Source: Amorphoplanes friuliensis DSM 7358
GTDB taxonomy: Bacteria; Actinomycetota; Actinomycetes; Mycobacteriales; Micromonosporaceae
Length of the DNA: 64,000 nucleotides
Direction of reading: 5' to 3'
NCBI RefSeq assembly: GCF_000494755.1
Contig: NC_022657.1
Coordinates: 6,974,001-7,038,000 of the forward strand
Made by a program: the position numbers and the translations under genes. Below are positions 32,235 to 42,299 of this stretch, piece after piece; position 1 is the first letter of the stretch, and every line of letters begins with the position of its first letter. Under the pieces are notes generated by a model. It saw only the letters and a program-made list of their open reading frames with translations. It made no database searches and was not told the DNA's origin.

Positions 32235-32567
32235 GACGTAGAGGAAGGTCATCTCGGGGTTGAGCTCGGCGAGCAGGTGCGCGGCTGCGACCGGGAAGTC
32301 GTAGGAGATCCGGGTGTACGCCTCCTCGCTCAGGCCGACCGACGAGACGCCCAGGCAGTAGAAACAGGCGTCGTAGCCCCGCAGCTGATCCTTGATCGGC
32401 GTGAGGTCGGCGAAGTCCTCGATGGTGATCTCTTCGAGCTTCGGATGCCGGACCCCGGTGGGCTTGCGCACCACCGCGAGCACCTTCTCGACGTCCGCGG
32501 CGAGCAGGCTCTCGCGCAGCGCACCCTGACCGACCATGCCGGTCGCGCCGAAAATGATGATCTTCAT
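31923..32567 (-). CDS. NAD(P)H-binding oxidoreductase/epimerase-like protein
   Basis: A 214-residue Rossmann protein starting MKIIIFGATGMVGQGALRESL (GxxGxxG dinucleotide motif), in the atypical short-chain/NmrA-like group that starts this way. YDACFYCLGVSS and TFLYVSGAGTNP are the further conserved strands; a catalytic Tyr-Lys pair is not obvious. It follows a TetR gene with a 4-base overlap (ATGA), so the two are co-transcribed and presumably co-repressed through the operators at 33150-33218. Its 3' half lies antisense to the extended EamA frame. Confidence 0.88.
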   Translation of the reverse strand: MKIIIFGATGMVGQGALRESLLAADVEKVLAVVRKPTGVRHPKLEEITIEDFADLTPIKDQLRGYDACFYCLGVSSVGLSEEAYTRISYDFPVAAAHLLAELNPEMTFLYVSGAGTNPDSRTMWSRVKGRTEVEIIKTFPNGYGFRPGYIQPTFGATSKTGLYRAGYALTAPLMPLLMRFVPKYVTSTDRLGRAMLRAARTGFPTHIVENADLR

Positions 32568-33133
32568 TTCTCGTCCTTCGTGATGAGGATGCGGACGCTC
32601 TCGACGACCGTCCGGCGGCGTTCGGCCAGGCCCTCCGGCCCGTCGAAGTGCGTCAGGGCGAGGTCCGGGGCGCCCAGGATGGAGAGCCCGGTGATCAGGA
32701 CCATCAGCTCGCCGGCGGGGAACCGGTCGGTGATGCGCCCGTCGCGCTGGGCGGCCGCGATCGCCTCGACCTTGCCGAGGTTGGCGGCGACGACCGCCTC
32801 GGGCATAGCGGCGCCACCGCGCTCCAGCGAGTGCCAGAGAGCCAGGCGGAGCACCTGCGGCTGCTCCTGGCCGTGATCAAACAGCCTGCCCGCATACCCG
32901 GGGAGGTCGTCGGCGTCGATCGGGACGTCCTCGACGGTGTCCACGACCAGGGCGTTGAAAACGGCGTCGAACAGGTCTTCCTTGTTACCGAAGTAGCTGT
33001 AGATGAGGGCTTTGTTCGCCGCCGCGGCCGCCGCGATCCGGTCGACGCGCGCGCCGGCGATGCCGCGTTCGGCGAACTCGTTCGCCGCGGCCTCCAGCAG
33101 GCGCCGCTTCGTGTCTTCCGCATCCCGTGCCAC
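32564..33133 (-). CDS. TetR-family transcriptional regulator
   Basis: A 189-residue TetR regulator. The helix-turn-helix is LEAAANEFAERGIAGARVDRIA, followed by NKALIYSYFGNKEDLFDAVF. It is divergent from the SDR gene at 33230 and overlaps the downstream NAD(P)-binding gene by four bases. Two palindromes carrying TAAC/GTTA elements in the divergent promoter are the probable operators, which would make the regulator, the co-transcribed Rossmann protein and the SDR one small regulon. Confidence 0.92.
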   Translation of the reverse strand: MARDAEDTKRRLLEAAANEFAERGIAGARVDRIAAAAAANKALIYSYFGNKEDLFDAVFNALVVDTVEDVPIDADDLPGYAGRLFDHGQEQPQVLRLALWHSLERGGAAMPEAVVAANLGKVEAIAAAQRDGRITDRFPAGELMVLITGLSILGAPDLALTHFDGPEGLAERRRTVVESVRILITKDEK

Positions 33134-33149
33134 CCCGGCATCGTATCTG

Positions 33150-33218
33150 ACTAACTGGTTAGTTGACGACTGAGCACTCCCGGTGCTTCACTCGATGAGG
33201 TAACCAACTAGTCAGTTA
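33150..33218. promoter_or_regulatory. TetR operators in the TetR/SDR divergent promoter
   Basis: ACTAACTGGTTAGT (33150-33163) has perfect six-base arms. TAACCAACTAGTCAGTTA (33201-33218) is a second, longer dyad with outer TAAC/GTTA and inner ACTAGT. The first lies just upstream of the TetR start (33133), the second 11 bases before the SDR start (33230). Confidence 0.75.
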
Positions 33219-33229
33219 GGAGCTCGGTC

Positions 33230-34150
33230 ATGGACATCCCCTCACAAGCGGGCAAGATCGCGGTGGTCACCGGCGCCAACAGCGGCGTCGGTCTCGAGAC
33301 CGCCCGGCGGCTCGCGGCGGCCGGCGCCGAGGTGGTGCTGGCGGTCCGCAGCCCGGCCAAGGCGCTCGCCGCGACCAGGACGTTTCCCGGCACGTTCCGC
33401 GCCGTGACACTGGACCTGGCCTCGCTGACCTCGGTCTCCGACTTCGCCGCGGGCCTGCTGCACGCCGGCCGGCCGATCGACCTTCTGATCAACAACGCCG
33501 GGGTGATGGCCGTGCCGGAGCGCCGGACCACCACCGACGGCTTCGAGCTGCAGCTCGGAACCAACTACCTCGGCCACTTCGCGCTGACCGCCCGCCTGCT
33601 GCCGCTGCTGGCCGCCGCCCCCGCACCCCGCGTGACCTCGCTCAGCAGCGGCACGCACTGGTTCGGGCGCATCAATCTCGACGACCTTCAAAGCCTTCAC
33701 GCGTACGCGGGCGGTCGCGCGTACGCGCAGTCGAAGCTCGCGATGCTGATGTTCGCTGGTGAGCTCCAGCGGCGCAGCGACGCCGGTGGGTGGGGTCTGC
33801 TGAGCAACGCGGCGCACCCGGGAGCCACCCGGTCGAACCTCCAGACGACCGGCCCGCTGATGGGCACCGGCAAGTCCTCGCTGGGCCTCCTCGGCCGGCT
33901 GCAGCTGCACATTCCCGGCATGTGGCAGAACGTCGACACCGGCGCGTTGCCCACTCTCTACGCGGCGACCAGCCCGGACGCGCAACCGGACGGGTACTAC
34001 GGGCCCGACGGGAAGCCGTTCGGGCTGCGCGGACACGCCGGGGCCGCGCGCCGCTCGCAGCGCGCGAAGGACACCGCGGTGGCCGCCCGGCTGTGGGACG
34101 CATCGGTAGCGCTCACCGGCGTGAGCTGGGGTGTCACTCTGCCGGCGTAA
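33230..34150 (+). CDS. Short-chain dehydrogenase/reductase (retinol-dehydrogenase-like)
   Basis: A 306-residue classical SDR: nucleotide motif [22 protein letters not shown] (NNAG), a catalytic Ser in [10 protein letters not shown] and the catalytic Tyr/Lys in YAQSKLAML. The length and the NxGVMAVPE segment match the retinol-dehydrogenase/WWOX-like subgroup common in actinomycetes. It is probably derepressed with the divergent TetR operon in response to a small molecule. The substrate is unknown. Confidence 0.92.
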   Translation: MDIPSQAGKIAVVTGANSGVGLETARRLAAAGAEVVLAVRSPAKALAATRTFPGTFRAVTLDLASLTSVSDFAAGLLHAGRPIDLLINNAGVMAVPERRTTTDGFELQLGTNYLGHFALTARLLPLLAAAPAPRVTSLSSGTHWFGRINLDDLQSLHAYAGGRAYAQSKLAMLMFAGELQRRSDAGGWGLLSNAAHPGATRSNLQTTGPLMGTGKSSLGLLGRLQLHIPGMWQNVDTGALPTLYAATSPDAQPDGYYGPDGKPFGLRGHAGAARRSQRAKDTAVAARLWDASVALTGVSWGVTLPA

Positions 34151-34180
34151 AACGTCGTACCGGGCTTCTAGAGTGCTGCG

Positions 34181-37045
34181 GTGCCCGTTGAACGCTGGTC
34201 CACCGCCCAGATCACCGCCCTGGCCCCCGACGCGAGTTCGCTGAAGGGTGCCCGTGGTGTCAGCAGTGCGTCGAAGTGGCAGGAGGCCGGGCTGCTCGAC
34301 GAGGTGCTGTGGGGGCTGTGCCGGGGCAGCGGCAAGAACCCCTATCAGGTGTGTGTCGACCTGGCCGGGCCTGTGTACAAGTGCTCGTGCCCGAGCCGGA
34401 AGTTCCCGTGCAAGCACGCGCTCGGGCTGCTGCTCCACTGGGCCGAGGGTGGTGGTTTCACCGCGCCGGCGCCCGCGTTTGTCAGCGAGTGGCAGGCGAG
34501 TCGCGCGGCCAAGGTTGCCGCGCCGAAAACCACCGGGACGGCCGACCCCGCCGCGGCGCAGAAAAGAGCGCTCCAGCGCGCGGACCGGGTCGCGGCGGGC
34601 ATGACCGAGCTGCGGCGCTGGCTCGACGACCAGGTGCACCAGGGCCTGGCCGGGGCGGAGCAGGCCGGGCACCGGCCGTACGAGACGATGGCCGCCCGCC
34701 TCGTCGACGCGCAGGCACCGACGGCTGCCTCGGCCGTGCGGCGGCTCGGCGGGGTCGCGGGCATCGGGCCGCACTGGGCCGACCGGCTGCTCGGCGATCT
34801 TGCACTGCTGCGCCTGCTGGTCGCGGGTCACGAACGCCTCGACACCTTGCCCGACGCGCTGGCCGCGACGGTCCGGGCCCGGATCGGTTTCCCGGTCGCG
34901 ACCGAGGACGTCCTCGCCACCACACCGGTCCGCGACGAGTGGCAGGTGCTGGGACAGGTCGACAGCGAGGACGGCGCCATCACGACACGCCGGACCTGGC
35001 TGCTGGGTGTCTCCGGTGGACGGTTCGCGCTGGTGCTGTCGTTCGCGGCGCCGGGGCAGTCACTGACCGCCGACCTTCTGCCGGGGACGACCTTCGACGG
35101 CGCTCTCTGCTTCTATCCGGGAGCCGCTCCCCTGCGGGCCCTCGTCAAAGAAAAATTTGGTACGCCCCGGCCGCTGACCACACCGTCCGGTGCCCGGGGC
35201 CTGCGCGACGCGCTCGCCGGATGGTCCACGACGGTCGCCGCCGAGCCCTGGCGGTACGACGCGCCGGTGTTGCTGGCCGGCGTGGTGCCCGGCCCGGACG
35301 GGTTCCTCGTCGACGCCGCCGGGGAGTCGCTGCCGCTCGCGCCCGGCCACCGGGAGCCGTGGTGGCTGCTGGCCGCAGCCGGAGGACGTCCCGCGACGGT
35401 GGCGGGTGAATGGTCGCCCTCGGGCCTGCGACCACTGGCCGCCTGGGTGCGGGGACAGTTCCTTCCGGCGGCCGCCCCGGTGCCGGACGGGCCGAGCGTG
35501 CGCGGTCCCGAGCTTCCGGCCGACCTGCTGGCGGCGGCGCTGGTGGGAACGGCCCGGCGGCCCTGGAGCTCACCCGACATACACGTCGGCGACCGTGTCC
35601 TGACCATGTCCAAGGGCGGCGAGCTGCTCGAGGCCGCCGGCGCCGCCCTGGTCTACCGGCGGGCCGGGATCACGCCCTCGGCCGGGCACGCTCCGGTCGA
35701 GGCGGCCCCCGTGGAGATCGACCGGCCGTTGCCGGAGGCGGCCGGGGCCCGGTTGCTGCGGCTGCTGACCGACGGTGGTGCGCCCGGTGGCGCCCAGCAG
35801 GCGCAGGAGCTGCTGTCCCAGTGGCTCTTCGCCGCGGCCCAGCGCGGCGGATTTGTCCCGCCCGAGTCGCTGCCCGCACTGCTCGACGCCGGACGCCGCA
35901 ACAGTGCCGTCCGGCCCGCGATCGGGCGGATCGCCGGTCAGCGCGGCACCTGGCTCGCCCGGATGCGCCCCGACTGGAAATGGCTCAGTGACGAGGCGCC
36001 CGGCACGGCCACCTCCGACGACCCGGAGATCTGGGAGACCGGCACCGGGGGCGAACGCCTGGCCTACCTCACCAAGCTCCGCGGCACCGACCCCGGCGCC
36101 GCGCTCGCCCTGCTGGAGAGCACGTGGAAAACCGAGGCGCCCGAGGACCGCGCCCGTTTCCTCGGCGCCCTAGACATCGGCCTCTCCCCCGCCGACGACA
36201 CGTTCCTCGACCGGGCACTCGACGACCGGCGCAAAGAGGTCCGCGAGACCGCCCTCGACCTGCTGCAACGGTTGCCCGGATCGTCGCTGGGGCAACGCAT
36301 GGCGGCCCGGGCCACGGCGGCGGTGCGGCTCGAACGCCGTACCTTCGGGCGTGACCGGCTGCTCGCCGACCCACCCACCGAGCTGACCCCCGACCTGCGG
36401 CGCGACGGGGTTGCGGCGCAGCCGTCCCGGGGTACGGGGGTGCAGGCCTGGCTCCTCGAGGAGATCATCGCCGGCACTCCCCTGACCACCTGGACCGAGG
36501 CCTTCGACCGCTCCCCGGCTGCGGTGGTCGACCTGGCCCGCAACAACGACTGGGAGACGCCGCTGCTGCACGGCTGGGCCAAGGCCGCGATCGTGCAGGC
36601 CGACCCCACCTGGGCCGCCGCGCTGGTCAGGAACGACACCCGGGAGAGCGCCGCCGGGCTGCGCGAGGCCGTCCGCTGGGACCTGCACCTGCTGCTGCCC
36701 CCGGCCGACCTGGCCCGGATCGCCGCCGACTTCCTCCGGCGCGAGGACCACCTCGCACACCGCCTGCTGGCCGTGCACCCGGGCGCGTGGCCGGACGAGC
36801 TGGCCGTCGCGGTGGTGGAGACGATCGCCCACCGGGCCCGGACCGACAAACACAGCTGGCAGCTCGCCGAGCTGTGCCGGGCCGCGGCGATGGCGATGCC
36901 CCCGAAGTACGCGATGCACGTCGCCGGGCTGGCCGAACAGCTCGATCAGCAGCCGGCCGACCCGTCGCGCGTACGGCCGGTCGCCGAGCTGGCACGCACC
37001 CTGATCTTCCGCGCGGAGATGCTCGACGAGCTCGCCTCCGAGTGA
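34181..37045 (+). CDS. SWIM zinc-finger protein fused to a DUF5691 domain
   Basis: A 954-residue protein, first of a four-gene operon. The N-terminal part carries a SWIM zinc finger (KCSCPSRKFPCKHALGLLL, pattern CxC-x6-CxH, about residues 66-80), which binds Zn2+ and can contact nucleic acid or protein. From about residue 443 (DLLAAALVGTARRPW) the sequence matches what I know as DUF5691, an alpha-helical repeat domain. In other actinomycetes these two parts are usually separate neighbouring genes, so this is a natural fusion. A GTG start at 34181 is used. The operon partners are a MoxR-like ATPase, a DUF5682 protein and a VWA protein; the function of the set is unknown. Confidence 0.85.
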   Translation: MPVERWSTAQITALAPDASSLKGARGVSSASKWQEAGLLDEVLWGLCRGSGKNPYQVCVDLAGPVYKCSCPSRKFPCKHALGLLLHWAEGGGFTAPAPAFVSEWQASRAAKVAAPKTTGTADPAAAQKRALQRADRVAAGMTELRRWLDDQVHQGLAGAEQAGHRPYETMAARLVDAQAPTAASAVRRLGGVAGIGPHWADRLLGDLALLRLLVAGHERLDTLPDALAATVRARIGFPVATEDVLATTPVRDEWQVLGQVDSEDGAITTRRTWLLGVSGGRFALVLSFAAPGQSLTADLLPGTTFDGALCFYPGAAPLRALVKEKFGTPRPLTTPSGARGLRDALAGWSTTVAAEPWRYDAPVLLAGVVPGPDGFLVDAAGESLPLAPGHREPWWLLAAAGGRPATVAGEWSPSGLRPLAAWVRGQFLPAAAPVPDGPSVRGPELPADLLAAALVGTARRPWSSPDIHVGDRVLTMSKGGELLEAAGAALVYRRAGITPSAGHAPVEAAPVEIDRPLPEAAGARLLRLLTDGGAPGGAQQAQELLSQWLFAAAQRGGFVPPESLPALLDAGRRNSAVRPAIGRIAGQRGTWLARMRPDWKWLSDEAPGTATSDDPEIWETGTGGERLAYLTKLRGTDPGAALALLESTWKTEAPEDRARFLGALDIGLSPADDTFLDRALDDRRKEVRETALDLLQRLPGSSLGQRMAARATAAVRLERRTFGRDRLLADPPTELTPDLRRDGVAAQPSRGTGVQAWLLEEIIAGTPLTTWTEAFDRSPAAVVDLARNNDWETPLLHGWAKAAIVQADPTWAAALVRNDTRESAAGLREAVRWDLHLLLPPADLARIAADFLRREDHLAHRLLAVHPGAWPDELAVAVVETIAHRARTDKHSWQLAELCRAAAMAMPPKYAMHVAGLAEQLDQQPADPSRVRPVAELARTLIFRAEMLDELASE

Positions 37046-37135
37046 CGGAATTCTTGTCAGAGGTGCTGAGTAACGTGCTTTTCAGCAGCACCGCCGGGTG
37101 ATCGGCCCGGTCGTGCGAGAGGACAGGGAGCTCGA

Positions 37136-38197
37136 GTGACCGCACTGCGACCGCACGCCGAGGATCAGTATGCCGAGGAGCTGGCGCTGCTCGCCGGGAC
37201 GGACGACCGGCCGCGCCCGCCGGGCTGGCGACTCTCCCCGCAGGCGGTGGTGACGTACCTCCTCGGTGACGGCGCGAAGATCACCCCGAAGTACGTGGGT
37301 CCGCGGCGGCTCATGGAGGTCGCCGTCTCCACGCTGGTCACCGATCGTGCGCTGCTGCTGCTCGGCGTTCCCGGCACGGCCAAGACCTGGGTCTCCGAGC
37401 ACCTCGCGGCGGCCATCTCCGGCGACTCGACCCTGCTCGTGCAGGGCACGGCCGGCACCGCCGAGGAGGCCATCCGCTACGGGTGGAATTACGCCCGCCT
37501 GCTCGCCGACGGCCCGTCCGAGGCAGCCATCGTGCCCAGCCCGATCATGCGCGCCATGCAGACCGGCACGATCGCCCGCATGGAGGAGCTGACCCGTGTC
37601 CCCTCCGACGTGCAGGACGCCCTGATCACCGTCCTCTCCGAGAAGACTCTCCCGGTGCCGGAGCTCAACACCGAGGTCCAGGCCCAGCGCGGCTTCAACC
37701 TGATCGCCACGGCCAACGACCGCGACCGCGGCGTCAACGAGCTGTCCAGCGCCCTGCGCCGCCGCTTCAACACCGTGGTCCTCCCCATGCCCGCCTCCGC
37801 CGACGACGAGGTCGAGATCGTCGCGCGCCGCGTGGCCCAGCTGGGCCGGTCGCTCGCCCTGCCCGAGGTCCCCACCGCCCTCGAGGAGATCCGCCGGGTC
37901 GTCACCGTCTTCCGCGAGCTGCGCAGCGGCCTCACCGAGGACGGCCGCACCAAACTCAAATCCCCGACCGGCACCCTCTCCACCGCCGAAGCCATCTCCG
38001 TCATCACCAGCGGCATGGCTCTGGCCGCCCACTTCGGCGACGGCCGCCTCCACCCCTCCGACGTCGCCTCCGGCATCGTCGGCGCCGTCATCAAGGACCC
38101 CGTCTCCGACAGCGTCGTCTGGCGCGAATACCTCGAAACAGTGGTCCGCGACCGCCCCGACTGGCGAGACTTCTACCGAGCCGCCCGCGATGCCTGA
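37136..38197 (+). CDS. MoxR-like AAA+ ATPase
   Basis: A 353-residue AAA+ protein. Walker A is LLGVPGTAKTWVSEHL, the Walker B region is around IARMEELTRVPSDVQDAL, sensor 1 is LIATANDRDRGVNE and the arginine-finger region is SSALRRRFN. This is the MoxR/RavA-type layout, in which the ATPase acts as a chaperone together with a VWA-domain partner; such a partner is encoded two genes downstream. The GTG start at 37136 follows AGGGAG. It overlaps the next gene by eight bases, so translation of the two is coupled. Confidence 0.92.
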   Translation: MTALRPHAEDQYAEELALLAGTDDRPRPPGWRLSPQAVVTYLLGDGAKITPKYVGPRRLMEVAVSTLVTDRALLLLGVPGTAKTWVSEHLAAAISGDSTLLVQGTAGTAEEAIRYGWNYARLLADGPSEAAIVPSPIMRAMQTGTIARMEELTRVPSDVQDALITVLSEKTLPVPELNTEVQAQRGFNLIATANDRDRGVNELSSALRRRFNTVVLPMPASADDEVEIVARRVAQLGRSLALPEVPTALEEIRRVVTVFRELRSGLTEDGRTKLKSPTGTLSTAEAISVITSGMALAAHFGDGRLHPSDVASGIVGAVIKDPVSDSVVWREYLETVVRDRPDWRDFYRAARDA

Positions 38198-41086
38198 AAA
38201 GCACTACGGCATCCGCCACCACGGCCCGGGCTCAGCCCGTGCGGTGGTCCAGGAGCTCGATCGCCAACGCCCCGACCTCGTCCTGATCGAAGGCCCACCG
38301 GAAGCCGACTCCCTGATCCGCTGGGCCGCCGACACGGGCCTCGAACCCCCGGTCGCCCTCCTCGGCTACGCCACCGACGACCCGAGCCGCGCGGCGTTCT
38401 GGCCCTTCGCGGTCTTCTCCCCGGAATGGCAGGCGATCAAATGGGCGGTGGAGCACGGAGTGCCGGTCCGTTTCTTCGATTTGCCCTACGCCTTCCGCCT
38501 GACCGACGCCAAGACGCCCGACGCCCCACCGGCCGCGGGGCCGCCGCCAGCGCTCGCACCACCGTCCAAACAGGACGCTGAAGGCTCCGCGGCACCGGCT
38601 GACGGTGGTCCGGTTCCGGCCGCTGGGCCGAACTCTTCGCGGCCGGTCCCCACCTCGCCGGACGAGCGCCTCGCACCGAACACCGACGAACTGGCCGCAT
38701 TACCCGCCGAGACCGAGATCGACCTGGCTCTGGAAGAACTCCCCGCGGCCGGCCCAGACCCCGCGCCTGGCTTGAGCACTGCACCTAGCAGCGGCTCTCC
38801 CCCCGGCCGCAGCGCCACGCCCAGCTCAGGCGCCACACCCGGCCGTGACTTGCCTTCCGGCCCCGGCGCCGCAGCCGGTGATGACCTTTCGCTCAGTCAC
38901 GACCCCACGCCGAGCGTGGATGCTCCGTCGAACAGCAACCAGCCGCCCAGTCTCGACGTCACGTCCCGGCTGGGCGCAGCACCCGGCTCCGATACCTCGC
39001 CGGACCTCAGCCCCACGCCCAGCCCCGGCGCTGCGTCCGGAAGTGACTCTGCGCCTGGTAGGGCGGCTGTGCCCAGTAGTGAGTCCGCGCCCGGCCGCGA
39101 GCCCGTCCCCGGAGGAGATGACTCCCCACACGGCGTGGACGCTCCGGCTGGTGAGGGTGACGCGCCGGGTCACGGTGAGAGCGGCGCACCTGACCTGCTG
39201 GAGACCTCCGACCTCGGGGCTGCGCCTGGCGGGGAGGTTGAGGCCGGGCGGCGGGTTCGGCCTGTCGATCCGATCGGGGAGTTGGCCGCTGCGGCCGGGT
39301 ATGACGATCCCGAGCGGTGGTGGGAGGACGTGGTCGAGCATCGGGGGATGCCGGCGTTCGAGGCTGTCGGGGAGGCGATGGCGGCCATTCGGGAGACGTC
39401 CGCCGAGGATCCTGAGGATCTGGTTCGTGAGGCTTACATGCGGACCGTGCTGCGGGAGGTTCGGAAGACGCACGAGAACATCGCTGTCGTTTGTGGAGCG
39501 TGGCATGTTCCGGCGCTGACGGGGAAGGTGACGGCGCGGGAGGATGCCGCGTTGCTCAAGGGGCGGAAGAAGGCGAAGGTTTCGTTCACCTGGGTGCCGT
39601 GGACCTATGGGCGGCTGGCTTCGTGGTCCGGTTACGGTGCCGGGGTTCGGTCGCCGGGGTGGTACCACCATCTGTTCACCGCCACCGACGAGGTTGTTCC
39701 GCGGTGGCTGGTGGATGCGGCCGGGGTGTTGCGGGCCGAAGGAGTTCCGACGTCGTCGGCGCATGTCATCGAGGCGACACGGCTGGCCGAAGCGCTGGCC
39801 ACGGTTCGGGGTCGGCCGCTGGCCGGGCTGGCCGAGGTCACCGAAGCGGCCGAGGCCGTCATGTGTGACGGGGAGCCGTTGCGGGTGGCGTTGATCGACC
39901 GGCGGCTGGTGGTCGGCGAGCGGCTCGGTGGGGTGCCCGAGGACATGCCGGCCGTACCGCTCGCCAAGGACCTTGCTGCGCAGCAGAAGAGGGTGCGGCT
40001 GAAGCCGGAGGCGCTCGAGCGCACCCTCGAGCTGGACCTGCGCCGGGACATCGACCTGTCGCGGAGCCGGTTGCTGCACCGGCTGCGGGCGATCGGTGTG
40101 CCGTGGGGTGAGGCCGAGACGGCGCGGAGGGGCACCGGCACGTTCCGGGAGACGTGGAAATTGCGGTGGCATCCGGAGTTCGCGGTGCAGCTGGTCGAGG
40201 GCAGCATGTGGGGAACCACCGTGGCGGCCGCGGCGACCACGAAGGTGATCGACGCAGCGCGGAAAGCCGCCACGCTCGGGGATGTGACCGAGCTGGTCGA
40301 GGTGTGCCTGCTGGCGGACCTGACCGACGCCTACCCCCAGGTGCTGGACGCCCTCGACAGCCGGGCGGCGGTCGACGCGGACATCAACCACCTCATGGCG
40401 GCGATTCCCGCGCTGGCGCGGACCCTCCGGTACGGCGATGTCCGTCGCACCGACGTCGCCGGACTGTCCACAGTGACCGCGAGTCTGCTGACGCGGGTCT
40501 GCGCCGGGCTGCCGGCGGCCGTGGGTTCGCTCTCCGACGAGGCGGCCAAGGAGATGCGCGGACGCATCGACGGGGTGCACTCGGCCGTGAGCCTGCTCGA
40601 CGACGAGGAGTTGCGGGAGCGGTGGCTGACCACTCTCGCCTCCGTTTCGCAGCGCGCCGATCTGCACGGGCTGCTGGCCGGGCGGCTCACCCGGCTGCTG
40701 CTCGACGCCGGGCGGCTCGGGCTCGCCGAGGTGCAGCGACGGCTGCGGCTGCCGCTCACCATCGGTACGCCGCCGGCACGTGGTGCTGCCTGGGTGGAGG
40801 GGTTCCTGTCCGGGGGCGGGCTGCTGCTGGTGCACGACGACGCGTTGCTGGAGCTGCTCGACGGGTGGCTCGCCGACATCGCACCGGAGGCGTTCGACGA
40901 CGTGTTGCCGTTGTTGCGCCGTACCTTCGGGGGTTTGCCTCCGGGGAGCGGCGGGCGATCGGTGAGCGGGTCGCCGGGCCGGGAGCGGCCGGGCGGGCCG
41001 TGGCCGAGGAACTGGTGCTGGACCACGACCGGGCGGCGCTGGTGCTGCCCACCCTGAGTGCGCTGCTGGGCCGGGAGGTCTCATGA
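38190..41086 (+). CDS. DUF5682-family protein with low-complexity insert and 3' frameshift
   Basis: About 965 residues if the frame is restored. The open frame ends at 41057 with an aberrant tail (GRRWCCPP). One extra G in the run at 40929-40933 restores FGGFASGERRA and a natural stop at 41084-41086 that overlaps the next ATG (ATGA). The N-terminus (HYGIRHHGPGSARAV, LVLIEGPPEAD) and VVCGAWHVPALTG recall the TraB/EreA/ChaN-like fold, by inference. Residues about 106-354 are a Pro/Gly/Ser/Ala-rich, probably disordered insert; ordered sequence resumes at ERWWEDVVEH. The operon position between MoxR and VWA genes suggests one complex. The frameshift may be real, programmed, or a sequencing error in a G run. 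Confidence 0.82.
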
Positions 41087-42267
41087 CGGACAACGAGGAC
41101 CCGGCGCGGCGGGAACGTCTGCGCCGGTGGCGGCTCGTGCTGGGCGGCCCGGCCGAGGAAGCGCTGGGGTCGGCGGACGGCCGCGACGGTGCGATGGACG
41201 CGGCGCTGGCCGCGCTCTACGACGGCAACGGCGACAACGACGGGTCACGTACCTCACGGTCGGCCGGGCTGGGCGGGTCCGCGCCGAAGGTCGCCCGGTG
41301 GCTGGGTGACATCCGCGAATACTTCCCCAGCACCGTCGTGCAGGTGATGCAGGCCGACGCGATCGAACGTCTCGACCTGACCCGGCTGCTCCTCGAACCG
41401 GAAATGCTGGAGGCCGTCGAACCCGACGTGCACCTCGTCGGCACGCTGCTGTCGCTCAACCGTGTGATGCCGGAGAAGACGAAGGACGCGGCGCGGCAGG
41501 TGGTCCGCAAGGTCGTCTCCGAGCTGGAGCAGCGGATCTCGCAGCAGACCCGGACGGCGGTCAACGGTGCGCTGAACCGGGCGGCGCGGATCAACCGGCC
41601 CCGGCACGCGGACATCGACTGGGACAAGACGATCCGCGCGAACCTCAAGCACTACCAGGCCGAACACCACACGGTCATCCCGGAACGCCTGGTCGGGTAC
41701 GGGCGGCGGGCCACCGCCATCCAGCGTGACGTGGTGCTGTGCGTCGACCAGTCGGGGTCGATGGCGGCGTCGGTGGTGTTCTCCGGGGTCTTCGCGGCGG
41801 TGCTGGCGTCGATGCGGTCGCTGCGGACGTCGCTGGTCGTCTTCGACACGGCGGTGGTCGACCTGACCGACCAGCTCAGCGACCCGGTGGAGGTGCTGTT
41901 CGGCACCCAGCTCGGTGGCGGCACCGACATCAACCGGGCCATCGGCTACAGCCAGCAGCTCATCACCCGGCCCCGGGACAGCATCTTCGTGCTGATCAGC
42001 GACCTGTACGAGGGTGGCGTCCGTGCGCAGATGCTGCGCCGCGTGGCGGAGATGACGGCAGCGGGAGTGCAAGTGGTGGTTCTGCTGGCGCTGTCGGACG
42101 AGGGGGCGCCGGCCTACGACCACGAGAACGCGGCGGCTCTGGCGGCGATGGGCGTACCGGCGTTCGCGTGCACACCCGACGCTTTCCCCGACCTGATGGC
42201 GGCGGCGATCGAACGCCGCGACCTGATGGCGTTCGCGGAACGCCTGGCCGACAAGGGAGACAAGTGA
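41083..42267 (+). CDS. VWA-domain protein, partner of the MoxR-like ATPase
   Basis: A 394-residue protein. The C-terminal half is a von Willebrand A domain with an intact MIDAS (VVLCVDQSGSMAASV, the DxSxS motif, and the later Thr in GGGTDINRAI and Asp in LISDLYEG). The N-terminal ~190 residues are helical (IREYFPSTVVQVMQADAIERL). VWA proteins paired with MoxR ATPases act as metal-dependent adaptors for chaperone substrates. Its ATG overlaps the restored stop of the DUF5682 gene by four bases. It ends the operon, with a hairpin just downstream. Confidence 0.9.
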   Translation: MTDNEDPARRERLRRWRLVLGGPAEEALGSADGRDGAMDAALAALYDGNGDNDGSRTSRSAGLGGSAPKVARWLGDIREYFPSTVVQVMQADAIERLDLTRLLLEPEMLEAVEPDVHLVGTLLSLNRVMPEKTKDAARQVVRKVVSELEQRISQQTRTAVNGALNRAARINRPRHADIDWDKTIRANLKHYQAEHHTVIPERLVGYGRRATAIQRDVVLCVDQSGSMAASVVFSGVFAAVLASMRSLRTSLVVFDTAVVDLTDQLSDPVEVLFGTQLGGGTDINRAIGYSQQLITRPRDSIFVLISDLYEGGVRAQMLRRVAEMTAAGVQVVVLLALSDEGAPAYDHENAAALAAMGVPAFACTPDAFPDLMAAAIERRDLMAFAERLADKGDK

Positions 42268-42277
42268 CGTAGCGTGG

Positions 42278-42299
42278 GCCGAGGTCAGCCGACCTCGGC
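42278..42299. terminator. Hairpin between convergent VWA and nitrilase-family genes
   Basis: GCCGAGGTC and GACCTCGGC arms of nine bases around AGCC, 11 bases after the VWA stop and overlapping the last codons of the minus-strand nitrilase-family gene. Plausible terminator for the four-gene operon. Confidence 0.6.
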
